The notes beneath the pieces are model-generated. The model was not told where the DNA came from. It saw nothing but the letters and a program-made list of their open reading frames with translations, and searched no databases. From Candidatus Berkelbacteria bacterium (GTDB lineage: Bacteria > Patescibacteriota > UBA1384 > CAILIB01), in assembly GCA_020058355.1 (NCBI GenBank), contig JAGVEG010000104.1:1-5146 (forward strand): 5,146 nucleotides of DNA. Reading direction: 5' to 3'. This document shows positions 1 to 5,146 of the stretch, piece after piece (position 1 is the stretch's first letter; each line of letters opens with the position of its first letter). A program made the translations under genes and the position numbers.

Positions 1-422
1 GCAGCTTTCTGTAGGAGCTCGGGCGCCTTAAAACTAAAGGCGTTCTCCCGGCCCACCAACTTGAGGCGCAGCTTGATGCGGTGACCTTCGGAAATGAAGC
101 GCTTGGCCTGGTTGATCTTTACCTGGAAGTCACCGTCGCCAGTGTTGTATCCAAGGCGGATTTCTTTTACTTCCTGGCTCTTCTTGGTGCGGTTTTTTCG
201 ATCGCGGCGCTCCTGCTCATAGCGGAATTTGCCGTAATCCAAGATCTTTGCAACAGGGGGAGTAGCCTGGGGAGCAATAAGGACCAGATCCAACTCTTTT
301 TCCTCGGCACGGGCAAGTGCGTCTGAAGTGGCTATCTCTCCAACGGCTACGCCAGTTTCATCAACAAGGTAAACCCGCGGTGCGCGAATGCCTTCATTGA
401 GGAGAACGTCAGGTGTAGCTAT
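1..422 (-). CDS. infC: Translation initiation factor IF-3, 3' end missing
   Basis: IF3 binds the 30S ribosomal subunit in the cytoplasm, prevents premature 50S joining and checks the start codon and initiator tRNA. The 140 residues visible match the family. The N-domain starts at NEGIRA (9-14) and continues to the signature ILDYGKFRYE (60-69), with PPVAKI just before it. A lysine/arginine-rich linker (about 70-82) leads into the C-domain (KEIRL at 86-90, then GDGDFQVK). About 30-40 C-terminal residues lie beyond the window edge. Start choice: an in-frame TAA lies four codons upstream of an ATA at 420-422, and no ATG, GTG or TTG occurs in frame until deep in the N-domain (a TTG at codon 44). 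ATA is therefore the best start. Known context: E. coli infC starts at AUU and is autoregulated because IF3 rejects non-canonical starts. No Shine-Dalgarno site precedes the start. rpmI and rplT usually follow infC but would be outside the window. Identity is very secure; the exact start is probable. Confidence 0.96.
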   Translation of the reverse strand, partial: MATPDVLLNEGIRAPRVYLVDETGVAVGEIATSDALARAEEKELDLVLIAPQATPPVAKILDYGKFRYEQERRDRKNRTKKSQEVKEIRLGYNTGDGDFQVKINQAKRFISEGHRIKLRLKLVGRENAFSFKAPELLQKA

Positions 423-442
423 AGGAGGAAGTTAGTGAGAGA

Positions 443-470
443 ATCTTAGTGAATGTAACAGATCAATCAA
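443..470 (-). promoter_or_regulatory. Putative sigma-70-type promoter of infC
   Basis: On the minus strand a -35-like TTGATT (465-470) and a -10-like TAAGAT (443-448) are separated by 16 bp. They lie between the terminator of the upstream gene and the infC start. Transcription would begin near 435-437, giving a leader of only about 14 nt. That leader is pyrimidine-rich (CTTCCTCCT just before the ATA), so it has no Shine-Dalgarno site. This is a consensus match by eye only. Confidence 0.5.
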
Positions 471-494
471 CGGAGCACAAGAGAACAAATTCTT

Positions 495-534
495 AAAAAG
501 CAAAACCCCCACCGCGCCTCAAGCGGTGGGGGTT
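495..534 (-). terminator. Intrinsic terminator of the 346-residue membrane protein gene
   Basis: A perfect 10-bp GC-rich stem pairs 506-515 with 523-532 around a 7-nt loop. Two extra A-T pairs extend the base. Read on the minus strand it is followed by TTTTGCTTTTT, a broken U-tract. It begins within about 10 nt of the TGA stop of the gene at 539-1579. There is no T-tract on the plus-strand side, so it acts in one direction. It separates that gene from infC. Confidence 0.9.
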
Positions 535-538
535 GGGA

Positions 539-1579
539 TCACTGCCACACAACAAGATGTGTGACGATAGGTTGATTTTCTCCTTCTTTTCTAAAGAGTA
601 GCGATGTACCGGCTTGGGCTAGTCTCTTCTTTTTTCTAGCCGGCATAATATCTTTAAGTGTTAAATTGCCGTCAGTCATCACTACGGCTAGTGGCATAGG
701 GTCGTGGTCCTCTAGTAATTCCTTCAAAGCGTGCGGGCTAATGCCCTGCACTGAGAAGTACCAGTTGCGCAGAAATGGGATGCAAGATGCATAGTGGGGA
801 AGTGGCTTTGTAAGACCGGTGATGTACTGGCTCTCATGAATGAGTGCGGGTCCATCGCCATTATCTAGCCTTTCTACTAGATATTTTATTTTTTGGGCGA
901 TATCTAAGCCGGTGTCTTCTACCACTTCCTTTTTAAGTGGTTTTTTGGCTTGACTGTCTAACTTCCTACTAACCCAGCTCTCCTGGGTGGGTATCGATTT
1001 AGATTTGGGGTCATACATTGCGGTTGATACTACAAGCATTACCGCGATTATAATAATTACTACTCTTATTACCTCAAAACTGATTGATGGGTTGGTGCTA
1101 TTCTGGCCGACAATCACTGTCGGCTCAGGTGTCGGCTCAGGTGTCGGTGGGGGTGTTGGAGTGGACTGTGTTCTCTGATTCCTCGCAGTAGAAAACCCAG
1201 TACCAATCTGGTCTGGTTTTGTTAGCTCTACGTCGATAAAGATGGGTTCCTTTCCTTTAACCCAAAAACTCTTTCTCGGTAGGCTTCGTAGCCTTCCATT
1301 TCTAGCCTGCATGTAGGCCCGGGCACGGAGGCCATAGTGCCTCTTTCCATTAATTGTTCTGTAACGTACTGACCTTATCCAAATTACTTTGGAAACTGAT
1401 TTTGCTTTAGTTACTGTTTTTACAGATACAGCTACTGGAGCTGCATTCGTTGGTGTAACGAGTGTCAGCGCTTCTATCGCAGGTGAAACCTGTGCTCTTA
1501 CGGGAGTAAGGATGAATGAAAAAAGAAACGTCAGAATCACGACTACTACTTTTGAGCTGAAATTGTTAAAGAATTGCAT
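539..1579 (-). CDS. Unknown bitopic membrane protein: signal peptide, basic ectodomain, Pro/Thr linker, cytoplasmic domain
   Basis: I do not recognise the family. The 346 residues divide as follows. Residues 1-29 are a signal peptide with hydrophobic core VVVVILTFLFSFIL and a likely cleavage after VRA. Residues 30-137 are a very basic presumably external region with a possible small beta-rich core (about 64-120), full of Arg/Lys/Tyr/Trp. Residues 138-154 are a Pro/Thr/Glu linker (PTPPPTPEPTPEPT). A strong transmembrane helix spans about 168-188 (VVIIIIAVMLVV). A soluble domain of about 155 residues follows, starting with a Lys-rich segment and so probably cytoplasmic. Start choice: an ATG seven codons earlier (1600) has no ribosome site and lies in a hairpin, whereas the ATG at 1577-1579 has GGAG about 7 nt upstream and gives a clean signal peptide. 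The gene has its own terminator and probably its own promoter. GC is lower than in infC and uvrA. It could be an envelope or surface sensor or scaffold protein; no function can be assigned. Confidence 0.85.
   Translation of the reverse strand: MQFFNNFSSKVVVVILTFLFSFILTPVRAQVSPAIEALTLVTPTNAAPVAVSVKTVTKAKSVSKVIWIRSVRYRTINGKRHYGLRARAYMQARNGRLRSLPRKSFWVKGKEPIFIDVELTKPDQIGTGFSTARNQRTQSTPTPPPTPEPTPEPTVIVGQNSTNPSISFEVIRVVIIIIAVMLVVSTAMYDPKSKSIPTQESWVSRKLDSQAKKPLKKEVVEDTGLDIAQKIKYLVERLDNGDGPALIHESQYITGLTKPLPHYASCIPFLRNWYFSVQGISPHALKELLEDHDPMPLAVVMTDGNLTLKDIMPARKKKRLAQAGTSLLFRKEGENQPIVTHLVVWQ
1119..1154. repeat. Short 12-bp tandem repeat coding the Pro/Thr/Glu linker
   Basis: Two exact copies of a 12-bp unit (GTCGGCTCAGGT on the plus strand; 1119-1130 and 1131-1142) are followed by a diverged third copy (1143-1154). 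Read on the minus strand they encode the TPEP-type repeats of the membrane protein linker. Since 12 is a multiple of 3, gain or loss of a unit would change linker length without a frameshift. Confidence 0.75.
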
Positions 1580-1586
1580 TGTTTTT

Positions 1587-1611
1587 CTCCGCCGACACAT
1601 AGAAATGTCGG
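1587..1611 (-). promoter_or_regulatory. Shine-Dalgarno site with adjacent stem-loop that decides the start of the 346-residue gene
   Basis: On the minus strand GGAG (1587-1590) lies about 7 nt before the ATG at 1577-1579, which supports that start. One base upstream of it is a hairpin: 1592-1597 pairs with 1606-1611 (CCGACA with TGTCGG, 6 bp, 8-nt loop). The upstream in-frame ATG at 1598-1600 is buried in this hairpin, partly in the loop and partly in the stem. The structure may tune ribosome access; that is inference. Confidence 0.55.
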
Positions 1612-1623
1612 TATATTTGTATT

Positions 1624-1650
1624 TGCCAGCATGCTAGCGCGCATTCGGCA
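1624..1650. other. Imperfect dyad over the putative promoter
   Basis: An imperfect inverted repeat: TGCC (1624-1627) pairs with GGCA (1647-1650), and ATGC (1631-1634) pairs with GCAT (1641-1644), around a 6-nt centre with a 3x2 internal mismatch. It covers the -10 and part of the spacer of the putative promoter at 1631-1659, the right place for an operator. As a terminator of the kinase-like gene it would be poor, because an A-rich stretch rather than a U-tract follows on the minus strand. Confidence 0.35.
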
Positions 1651-1659
1651 TCTGGTCAA
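1631..1659 (-). promoter_or_regulatory. Putative sigma-70-type promoter of the 346-residue membrane protein gene
   Basis: On the minus strand TTGACC (1654-1659; 5 of 6 to consensus) is followed after 17 bp by TAGCAT (1631-1636; 4 of 6). It lies in the 98-bp gap between the kinase-like gene and the membrane protein gene, about 52 bp upstream of the chosen start. No good terminator separates the two genes, so read-through from upstream is also possible. Confidence 0.45.
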
Positions 1660-1677
1660 CAGGTAATGATATGTGTG

Positions 1678-2373
1678 TTATTCTCCAGCGCGAACACAGC
1701 GGAACACCGCATCATGTTGAATAGTTGTGGGAAGTGCAGCGATTTCAGTGGTGCCAGTACGTAGATACTGAATTACATCAGATTGCAGCGAGAGTTCGGT
1801 GGCGGTAAGGAGTGTTGTTTGTTGGGGTGATTTACCGCCAAACAGACTGCGAGGCTGTGGTGAGTTAATACTGAGCTGGACATGACCATCTTCGGGATGG
1901 AGGACAACTTGGCCACCAGCAATACGGGTTGACCATTGCTTAGTAGTAGCAAGGAGTTGGCCCTGCTCACCGAGCTCACCGATAAGATCAAAAGGTGTGC
2001 GGATACCATTGGCGCGGAGGCTTGGTGTGTCATGCCAACGGCGCTTCCTGAGAAGTTCACAAGCAACCTTCCAATCGTTGGTGCCAATAAACTGCGTAAG
2101 AATGGGATCATTACTTAGGGGAATTGCCCCAACAACAAGCTCGCCATAGGGAATGGCGTTCACGAGTTGCTGCAAGAGCGAGCTGCCACCCACGGCAACA
2201 AGGGTGCTGTAGCGCTTATCGACAGCGCGCTGAACAAGCTCACCAATATGCTTACCGCGATCAAGGCTGGCAAGCTCACCGGCAATACCAAGTGAGGTCA
2301 GCGTACTTTTGATCTGGGTGATGCGCTGTTGCTCGCGCGGATCGGTGCTGGTGTCAAAGAGATAGTAGTACAC
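1678..2373 (-). CDS. Divergent diacylglycerol-kinase-like (DAGK/NAD-kinase fold) protein lacking the catalytic motif
   Basis: The order of motifs in the first 110 residues resembles the diacylglycerol kinase catalytic domain of lipid and sphingosine kinases. An N-terminal strand (YYYLFDTST), an amphipathic helix and the IGELVQRAVDK region lead to LVAVGGSSLLQQLVNAI (58-74), where the family has VAVGGDGTxNEVVN. Then comes VGAIPLSNDPILTQFIG (81-97), where the family has LGIIPLGTGNDFARALG. The GGDGT aspartate and glycine are replaced by Ser-Ser, and GTGND is shortened to SND. The C-terminal half is rich in beta-type sequence, as in the family's second domain, but the protein is only 231 residues against about 300. 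Start: GTG at 2371-2373, with no clear Shine-Dalgarno site; an in-frame TGA overlapping the bactofilin end limits extension. It lies 14 nt after the bactofilin stop, so the two are probably co-transcribed. Kinase activity is doubtful; lipid or nucleotide binding is possible. The family call is moderate; the gene itself is secure. Confidence 0.72.
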   Translation of the reverse strand: MYYYLFDTSTDPREQQRITQIKSTLTSLGIAGELASLDRGKHIGELVQRAVDKRYSTLVAVGGSSLLQQLVNAIPYGELVVGAIPLSNDPILTQFIGTNDWKVACELLRKRRWHDTPSLRANGIRTPFDLIGELGEQGQLLATTKQWSTRIAGGQVVLHPEDGHVQLSINSPQPRSLFGGKSPQQTTLLTATELSLQSDVIQYLRTGTTEIAALPTTIQHDAVFRCVRAGE

Positions 2374-2387
2374 CGGCAGGGTGGCTG

Positions 2388-2759
2388 CTATTCAGGCTTT
2401 GGTGCCGACTTTGGATGGGAGTGGCCGTCAGGAAGAGGCATTTCACACTTACCCACAAAGGTTGCGCCCTGGCGAATAGAAAGCTGGCCACCGGCAAGGT
2501 CGCCCTGGACAATAGATTTAGGAAGGAGATCAATAAGCTGCTCACCACGGAGTGAGCCAATAACGGTTCCAGCAACCTCGATGCGCTTAGCGATAATGGG
2601 GCCCTGAACGCGGCCGGTTTCGCTAATGACGACGGTTGCACCACTGGTAACGTCACCAATAACGGTACCATTAATGACAATACTTCCCTGATTCTTGAGC
2701 GAGCCCTTGAGCTCAACGCTTGCACCAATAAGGGTATCTGCTGGTTCTTGATTAGCCAT
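2388..2759 (-). CDS. Bactofilin (polymer-forming cytoskeletal protein)
   Basis: Bactofilins are small beta-helical proteins that polymerise without nucleotide, often at the inner membrane, and organise cell-wall or envelope machinery. This 123-residue protein has the typical layout. A short polar N-terminus leads to DTLIGASVELKGSLKNQGS (8-26). The core then repeats hydrophobic/Gly strands (INGTVIGDV, VVISETGRVQGPIIAKRIEVAG, VIGSLRGEQLIDL, SIVQGDLAGGQLSI, GATFVGKCEM), the pattern of a right-handed beta-helix. A short Pro/Lys/His tail (about 108-123) follows. The start is the ATG at 2757-2759, just before the conserved TLIG region. No Shine-Dalgarno site precedes it (AAGCTTTTCTC). It is the first gene of a probable two-gene unit with the kinase-like gene, and faces away from the four-helix membrane protein across a 121-bp gap. 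No membrane-anchoring helix is seen. Confidence 0.93.
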   Translation of the reverse strand: MANQEPADTLIGASVELKGSLKNQGSIVINGTVIGDVTSGATVVISETGRVQGPIIAKRIEVAGTVIGSLRGEQLIDLLPKSIVQGDLAGGQLSIRQGATFVGKCEMPLPDGHSHPKSAPKPE

Positions 2760-2859
2760 GAGAAAAGCTTACATCTCGTATACCTTGCTAGATTGACGGG
2801 TTTTGGTGGCTTGTGCAAACAGCATGGATCTGGTAGGTCCGGAGTAATCAAAAAAACAT

Positions 2860-2867
2860 GGAGGAGG
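2860..2867 (+). promoter_or_regulatory. Strong but distant Shine-Dalgarno site of the small membrane protein
   Basis: GGAGGAGG lies in the divergent intergenic region. It ends 13 nt before the ATG at 2881, longer than the usual 5-9 nt. An ATG at 2858-2860 overlaps it but opens only a 45-codon frame, so it does not compete well. The rest of the 121-bp gap holds a TTGACG (2793-2798) without a convincing -10; I could not place either divergent promoter with confidence. Confidence 0.55.
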
Positions 2868-2880
2868 AACGTAAAAGATT

Positions 2881-3258
2881 ATGGATGGTGAAAAGCAATA
2901 CGAAAGACAGAATTTGGCATGTGCATTGTCGGTTTTTGGGTGTTACGCACTCAGTATCCTGGCAGAGTATAGTATGCTGGGTTCGGAAGCAATAAAGTTG
3001 ATCGAAGTAATTCTTGAAGCGCTGTACCTTTTTGCAATCTTCGGAATGCTTTCAAAAAAGAGGAGTTCGATCGGTGCAATATTTACTGCCGTGGTATACG
3101 GACTCTTTAAGGCGTTTTTTACTGTGACTCTTTACATCAATTACGACCCACTAGAGGGTTTTGCCTGGTTTGTTAGGTGTTCGGTGGCGGTCATACTGCT
3201 ATTGTGTGCTGCCGTAGTTCCATGCTGTGTTAGGCGGGGCTCATTCCGCACCTACTAA
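2881..3258 (+). CDS. Small four-helix membrane protein, unknown function
   Basis: I do not recognise the family. The 125-residue product has a short charged N-terminus (MDGEKQYERQ), then four hydrophobic segments: about 11-30, 36-57, 63-86 and 94-118. They are joined by short loops (SKKRSS at 58-63; NYDPLEG at 87-93), and a basic tail follows (RRGSFRTY). Cysteines sit in the helices (C14, C21, C100, C109, C115, C116), with a CC pair at the end of helix 4. The Lys/Arg loop and basic tail suggest both ends and the middle loop face the cytoplasm. The start has a purine-rich GGAGGAGG upstream, though 13 nt away. The stop is followed within 15 nt by a good terminator, so it is probably transcribed alone. 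GC is about 42% in the lines counted, lower than uvrA. Length, open frame, ribosome site, hydrophobic pattern and terminator support a real gene; it could be a recent acquisition. Confidence 0.78.
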   Translation: MDGEKQYERQNLACALSVFGCYALSILAEYSMLGSEAIKLIEVILEALYLFAIFGMLSKKRSSIGAIFTAVVYGLFKAFFTVTLYINYDPLEGFAWFVRCSVAVILLLCAAVVPCCVRRGSFRTY

Positions 3259-3270
3259 GAGCTCGCCATG

Positions 3271-3304
3271 GGTGCCGAATCGATAAGATCGGCGCCTCTT
3301 TTTT
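3271..3304 (+). terminator. Intrinsic terminator after the small membrane protein gene
   Basis: An 8-bp stem (3271-3278 GGTGCCGA with 3289-3296 TCGGCGCC, one G-T pair) with a 10-nt loop is followed by TCTTTTTT on the plus strand. It lies 12 nt after the TAA at 3256-3258 and about 70 nt before uvrA, so uvrA should have its own promoter. Confidence 0.88.
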
Positions 3305-3375
3305 ATTCCCAAAATGGAGTTTTTCTGCTACAAATACCCTGATACGCACTTCTTGCCCGTCTAACCTGTTCCATC

Positions 3376-5146
3376 ATGGATGAAATTGTCATTACTGGTG
3401 CCCGTGAACATAACTTAAAGAACCTGACGGTGCGCATTCCGCGCAATAAATTAGTAGTGATTACCGGACTTTCTGGCTCTGGTAAGTCTTCACTCGCGTT
3501 TGATACTCTCTATGCTGAAGGTCAGCGCCGCTATGTAGAGTCGCTTTCGGCGTATGCCCGGCAGTTCTTGGGGATGATGGAAAAGCCTGACGTCGATCAG
3601 ATCGATGGCTTGTCCCCAGCAATTTCTATTGATCAAAAGTCATCAAGTCGCAACCCACGTTCAACCGTTGGAACGGTTACTGAGATTGCCGATTACTTCC
3701 GTTTACTGTGGGCTCGTGTTGGTACTATTCACTGCTACAACTGTGATCGTCCCGTGAGTACCCTGTCGGCGAGCCAGATGGCTGATAAGATTACTGAGCA
3801 GTTCATGCACAGTCGTGTTTTCGTGCTGGCGCCAGTGGTGCGTGACCGTAAGGGAGAGCATAAGTCAGTTTTCCAGACGATTGAAAAGGCGCAGTACCGC
3901 CGCGTACAGGTTGACGGAACGATCATGGATATTGAAGAGGCGCTCGCCTTGGAGCTTGATAAGCAGATGAAGCACACCATTGCTGTGGTCGTAGACCGCA
4001 TGGTGCTTGAGCGTGGTGAAAATGCAGAAAACCCCGAGCTCATTCAGGAGCAGCAGCGTGTACGCCTGCTTGATTCTATTGAAAAGTCACTCAAGCTTGC
4101 CGATGGCATTGTTCTTATTGAGAACGCCGATACGCAGGAGCAGACCTACTTTAGTGAGGCGGCTTACTGTTTCCACTGTGACCTCACGATGCCTGAGATT
4201 GAGCCACGGTCATTCTCGTTTAACTCACCGCACGGCGCCTGTCCGCGGTGTCAGGGGCTTGGAAATCTTTTGCAGGTAGATATTGACCTCGTGATTCACA
4301 ATCCTCGGCTGTCCATCGCTGAGGGTGCAATCCGCCCGTGGAACCGCGCTACCTCATTCGATACATGGTACGGCAAGGTTCTTGAGCATGTGTGTGAAGT
4401 GCACACCATTGATATTCTAAAGCCGTGGGCAAGTTTGCCTGAGGCAGATCAGCAAAAGGTGCTCTACGGTACGGGTGAGCAGCGCTACGAGCTCGGTACC
4501 TACGGCACTACCTATGAGGGAGTGATCCCTAATCTTGAGCGTCGTCACAAAGAAACCGATAGCGACTTCATGCGCGCAGAAATTGAAAAGTACATGCGTG
4601 AAGAAGTCTGTCCTGAGTGTCATGGAGGCCGTCTACGCAAAGAACTCCTTGGCGTGAAGATTGCCGAGCGCAACTTTGTGATGGCAAACCAAGATAGCGT
4701 CAGTGAGTCACTCGCCTTCTTCCGTGGCCTGCAAGAGCATAACACCATGGCTCCTTCTGAGCAGGTGATTGCGAGCCAAGTACTGAAAGAAATTATTGCT
4801 CGTCTTACCTTCTTGCAGGATGTAGGTCTTTCCTACCTTACACTTGATCGTAGTGCGAACACCCTAGCTGGTGGTGAGGCACAGCGTATTCGTCTAGCGA
4901 CTCAGATTGGTTCAGGTCTCACCGGCGTGCTCTATATTCTCGATGAGCCAAGTATTGGCCTGCACCAGCGCGATAACACTCGGTTGCTGCAAACCCTGAT
5001 TCGTTTGCGTGATCTTGGAAACACCGTTCTCGTGGTAGAGCATGACCAGGAAACCATGGAGGCCTCAGACTGGTTGATTGATATGGGTCCAGGAGCTGGT
5101 AAGCATGGTGGCCAGATTATGGCGCAGGGCACACCAGCTCAGGTTA
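3376..5146 (+). CDS. uvrA: UvrABC excision nuclease subunit A, 3' end missing
   Basis: UvrA is the DNA-damage-sensing ATPase of nucleotide excision repair. As a dimer it loads UvrB at bulky lesions. About 590 of roughly 940 residues are present without a frame break. Visible in order: ATPase I Walker A GLSGSGKS (31-38); the following [20 protein letters not shown] and Q-loop region [20 protein letters not shown]; a Cys pair C120/C123; the UvrB-binding and insertion region; the first zinc module C265-C268 with C289-C292 (CFHC, CPRC); CPECHGGRL (C412, C415); the ABC signature [12 protein letters not shown] (497-508); Walker [16 protein letters not shown] (D523, E524); and the switch histidine in VEHD (H556). 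The damage-contacting second zinc module and ATPase II lie beyond the window. The signature serine is alanine (A498). Start: ATG at 3376, which places Walker A exactly as in E. coli UvrA; no Shine-Dalgarno site is seen. A possible extended -10 (TGC TACAAA, 3326-3334) lacks a good -35. Confidence 0.97.
   Translation, partial: MDEIVITGAREHNLKNLTVRIPRNKLVVITGLSGSGKSSLAFDTLYAEGQRRYVESLSAYARQFLGMMEKPDVDQIDGLSPAISIDQKSSSRNPRSTVGTVTEIADYFRLLWARVGTIHCYNCDRPVSTLSASQMADKITEQFMHSRVFVLAPVVRDRKGEHKSVFQTIEKAQYRRVQVDGTIMDIEEALALELDKQMKHTIAVVVDRMVLERGENAENPELIQEQQRVRLLDSIEKSLKLADGIVLIENADTQEQTYFSEAAYCFHCDLTMPEIEPRSFSFNSPHGACPRCQGLGNLLQVDIDLVIHNPRLSIAEGAIRPWNRATSFDTWYGKVLEHVCEVHTIDILKPWASLPEADQQKVLYGTGEQRYELGTYGTTYEGVIPNLERRHKETDSDFMRAEIEKYMREEVCPECHGGRLRKELLGVKIAERNFVMANQDSVSESLAFFRGLQEHNTMAPSEQVIASQVLKEIIARLTFLQDVGLSYLTLDRSANTLAGGEAQRIRLATQIGSGLTGVLYILDEPSIGLHQRDNTRLLQTLIRLRDLGNTVLVVEHDQETMEASDWLIDMGPGAGKHGGQIMAQGTPAQV

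Noticed and set aside
539..541. TGA possibly recoded as glycine, as in some Patescibacteria
   Set aside because: A strong intrinsic terminator begins immediately after this TGA, and read-through would run into the hairpin, so it acts as a stop here.
1580..1600. Longer start (MCRRRKT) for the 346-residue protein
   Set aside because: It has no Shine-Dalgarno site, the ATG sits in a hairpin, and the shorter start has GGAG at good spacing and gives a standard signal peptide.
1960..2550. Repeated heptamer GCTCACC (about five copies)
   Set aside because: The copies fall in codons for Gly-Glu-Leu or Gly-Glu-Gln in two genes (GGTGAGC on the coding strand), with irregular spacing. Codon use explains them.
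2793..2821. TTGACG as a -35 for the gene at 2881
   Set aside because: The -35 match is good, but 16-18 bp downstream there is only CAAACA-like sequence, not a credible -10.
2354..2851. A 165-codon minus-strand frame overlapping the bactofilin
   Set aside because: It lies in another frame over the bactofilin, has low-complexity Leu/Ser/Arg composition and no family features. The bactofilin frame is clearly the real one.
2858..2995. ATG overlapping the GGAGGAGG site, opening a 45-codon frame (MEEERKRLWM...)
   Set aside because: It has no ribosome site of its own and overlaps the four-helix membrane protein in another frame. A leader peptide cannot be excluded but nothing supports it.
3735..5132. 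Several short open frames on either strand inside uvrA
   Set aside because: All are shadows of the uvrA reading frame, without ribosome sites or recognisable products.

Overview
This window looks like chromosomal DNA from a bacterium with a small, compact genome. A member of the Candidate Phyla Radiation (Patescibacteria) is my best guess, but it is only an inference: the genes are tightly packed, a bactofilin sits beside a divergent lipid-kinase-like protein, and a surface protein carries a Pro/Thr/Glu linker. No rRNA or lineage marker is present. TAA, TAG and TGA all appear to act as stops. The TGA of the 346-residue gene is followed directly by an intrinsic terminator, which argues against the lineages that read TGA as glycine.

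Layout. Four genes lie on the minus strand in the left half, reading right to left: a bactofilin (2388-2759), a diacylglycerol-kinase-like protein that lacks the catalytic GGDGT motif (1678-2373), a signal-peptide-bearing single-pass membrane protein of unknown function (539-1579), and infC for translation initiation factor IF3 (1-422, cut by the window edge). Two genes lie on the plus strand in the right half: a small four-helix membrane protein of unknown function (2881-3258) with its own terminator, then uvrA (3376 to the window end, about the first 590 residues). The divergent region between the two halves is about 120 bp. There is no RNA gene, CRISPR array, insertion sequence or phage gene. 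No gene-free stretch exceeds about 125 bp.

How the genes relate. infC (translation) and uvrA (nucleotide excision repair) are core genes. The bactofilin and the kinase-like gene are 14 nt apart and probably form one transcript. The two unknown membrane proteins differ from the rest: lower GC in the lines I counted (roughly 33-45% against 50-63% in uvrA), good Shine-Dalgarno sites, and a dedicated terminator each. The infC, bactofilin, kinase-like and uvrA starts have no recognisable Shine-Dalgarno site.

The points most worth a second look are: infC, which has no ATG/GTG/TTG start available and probably begins at AUA behind a leader resembling the anti-Shine-Dalgarno; the pairing of a bactofilin with a catalytically degenerate lipid-kinase fold; and the unknown bitopic protein with a very basic outer domain. 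I did not find convincing evidence of a wholly new multi-gene system.
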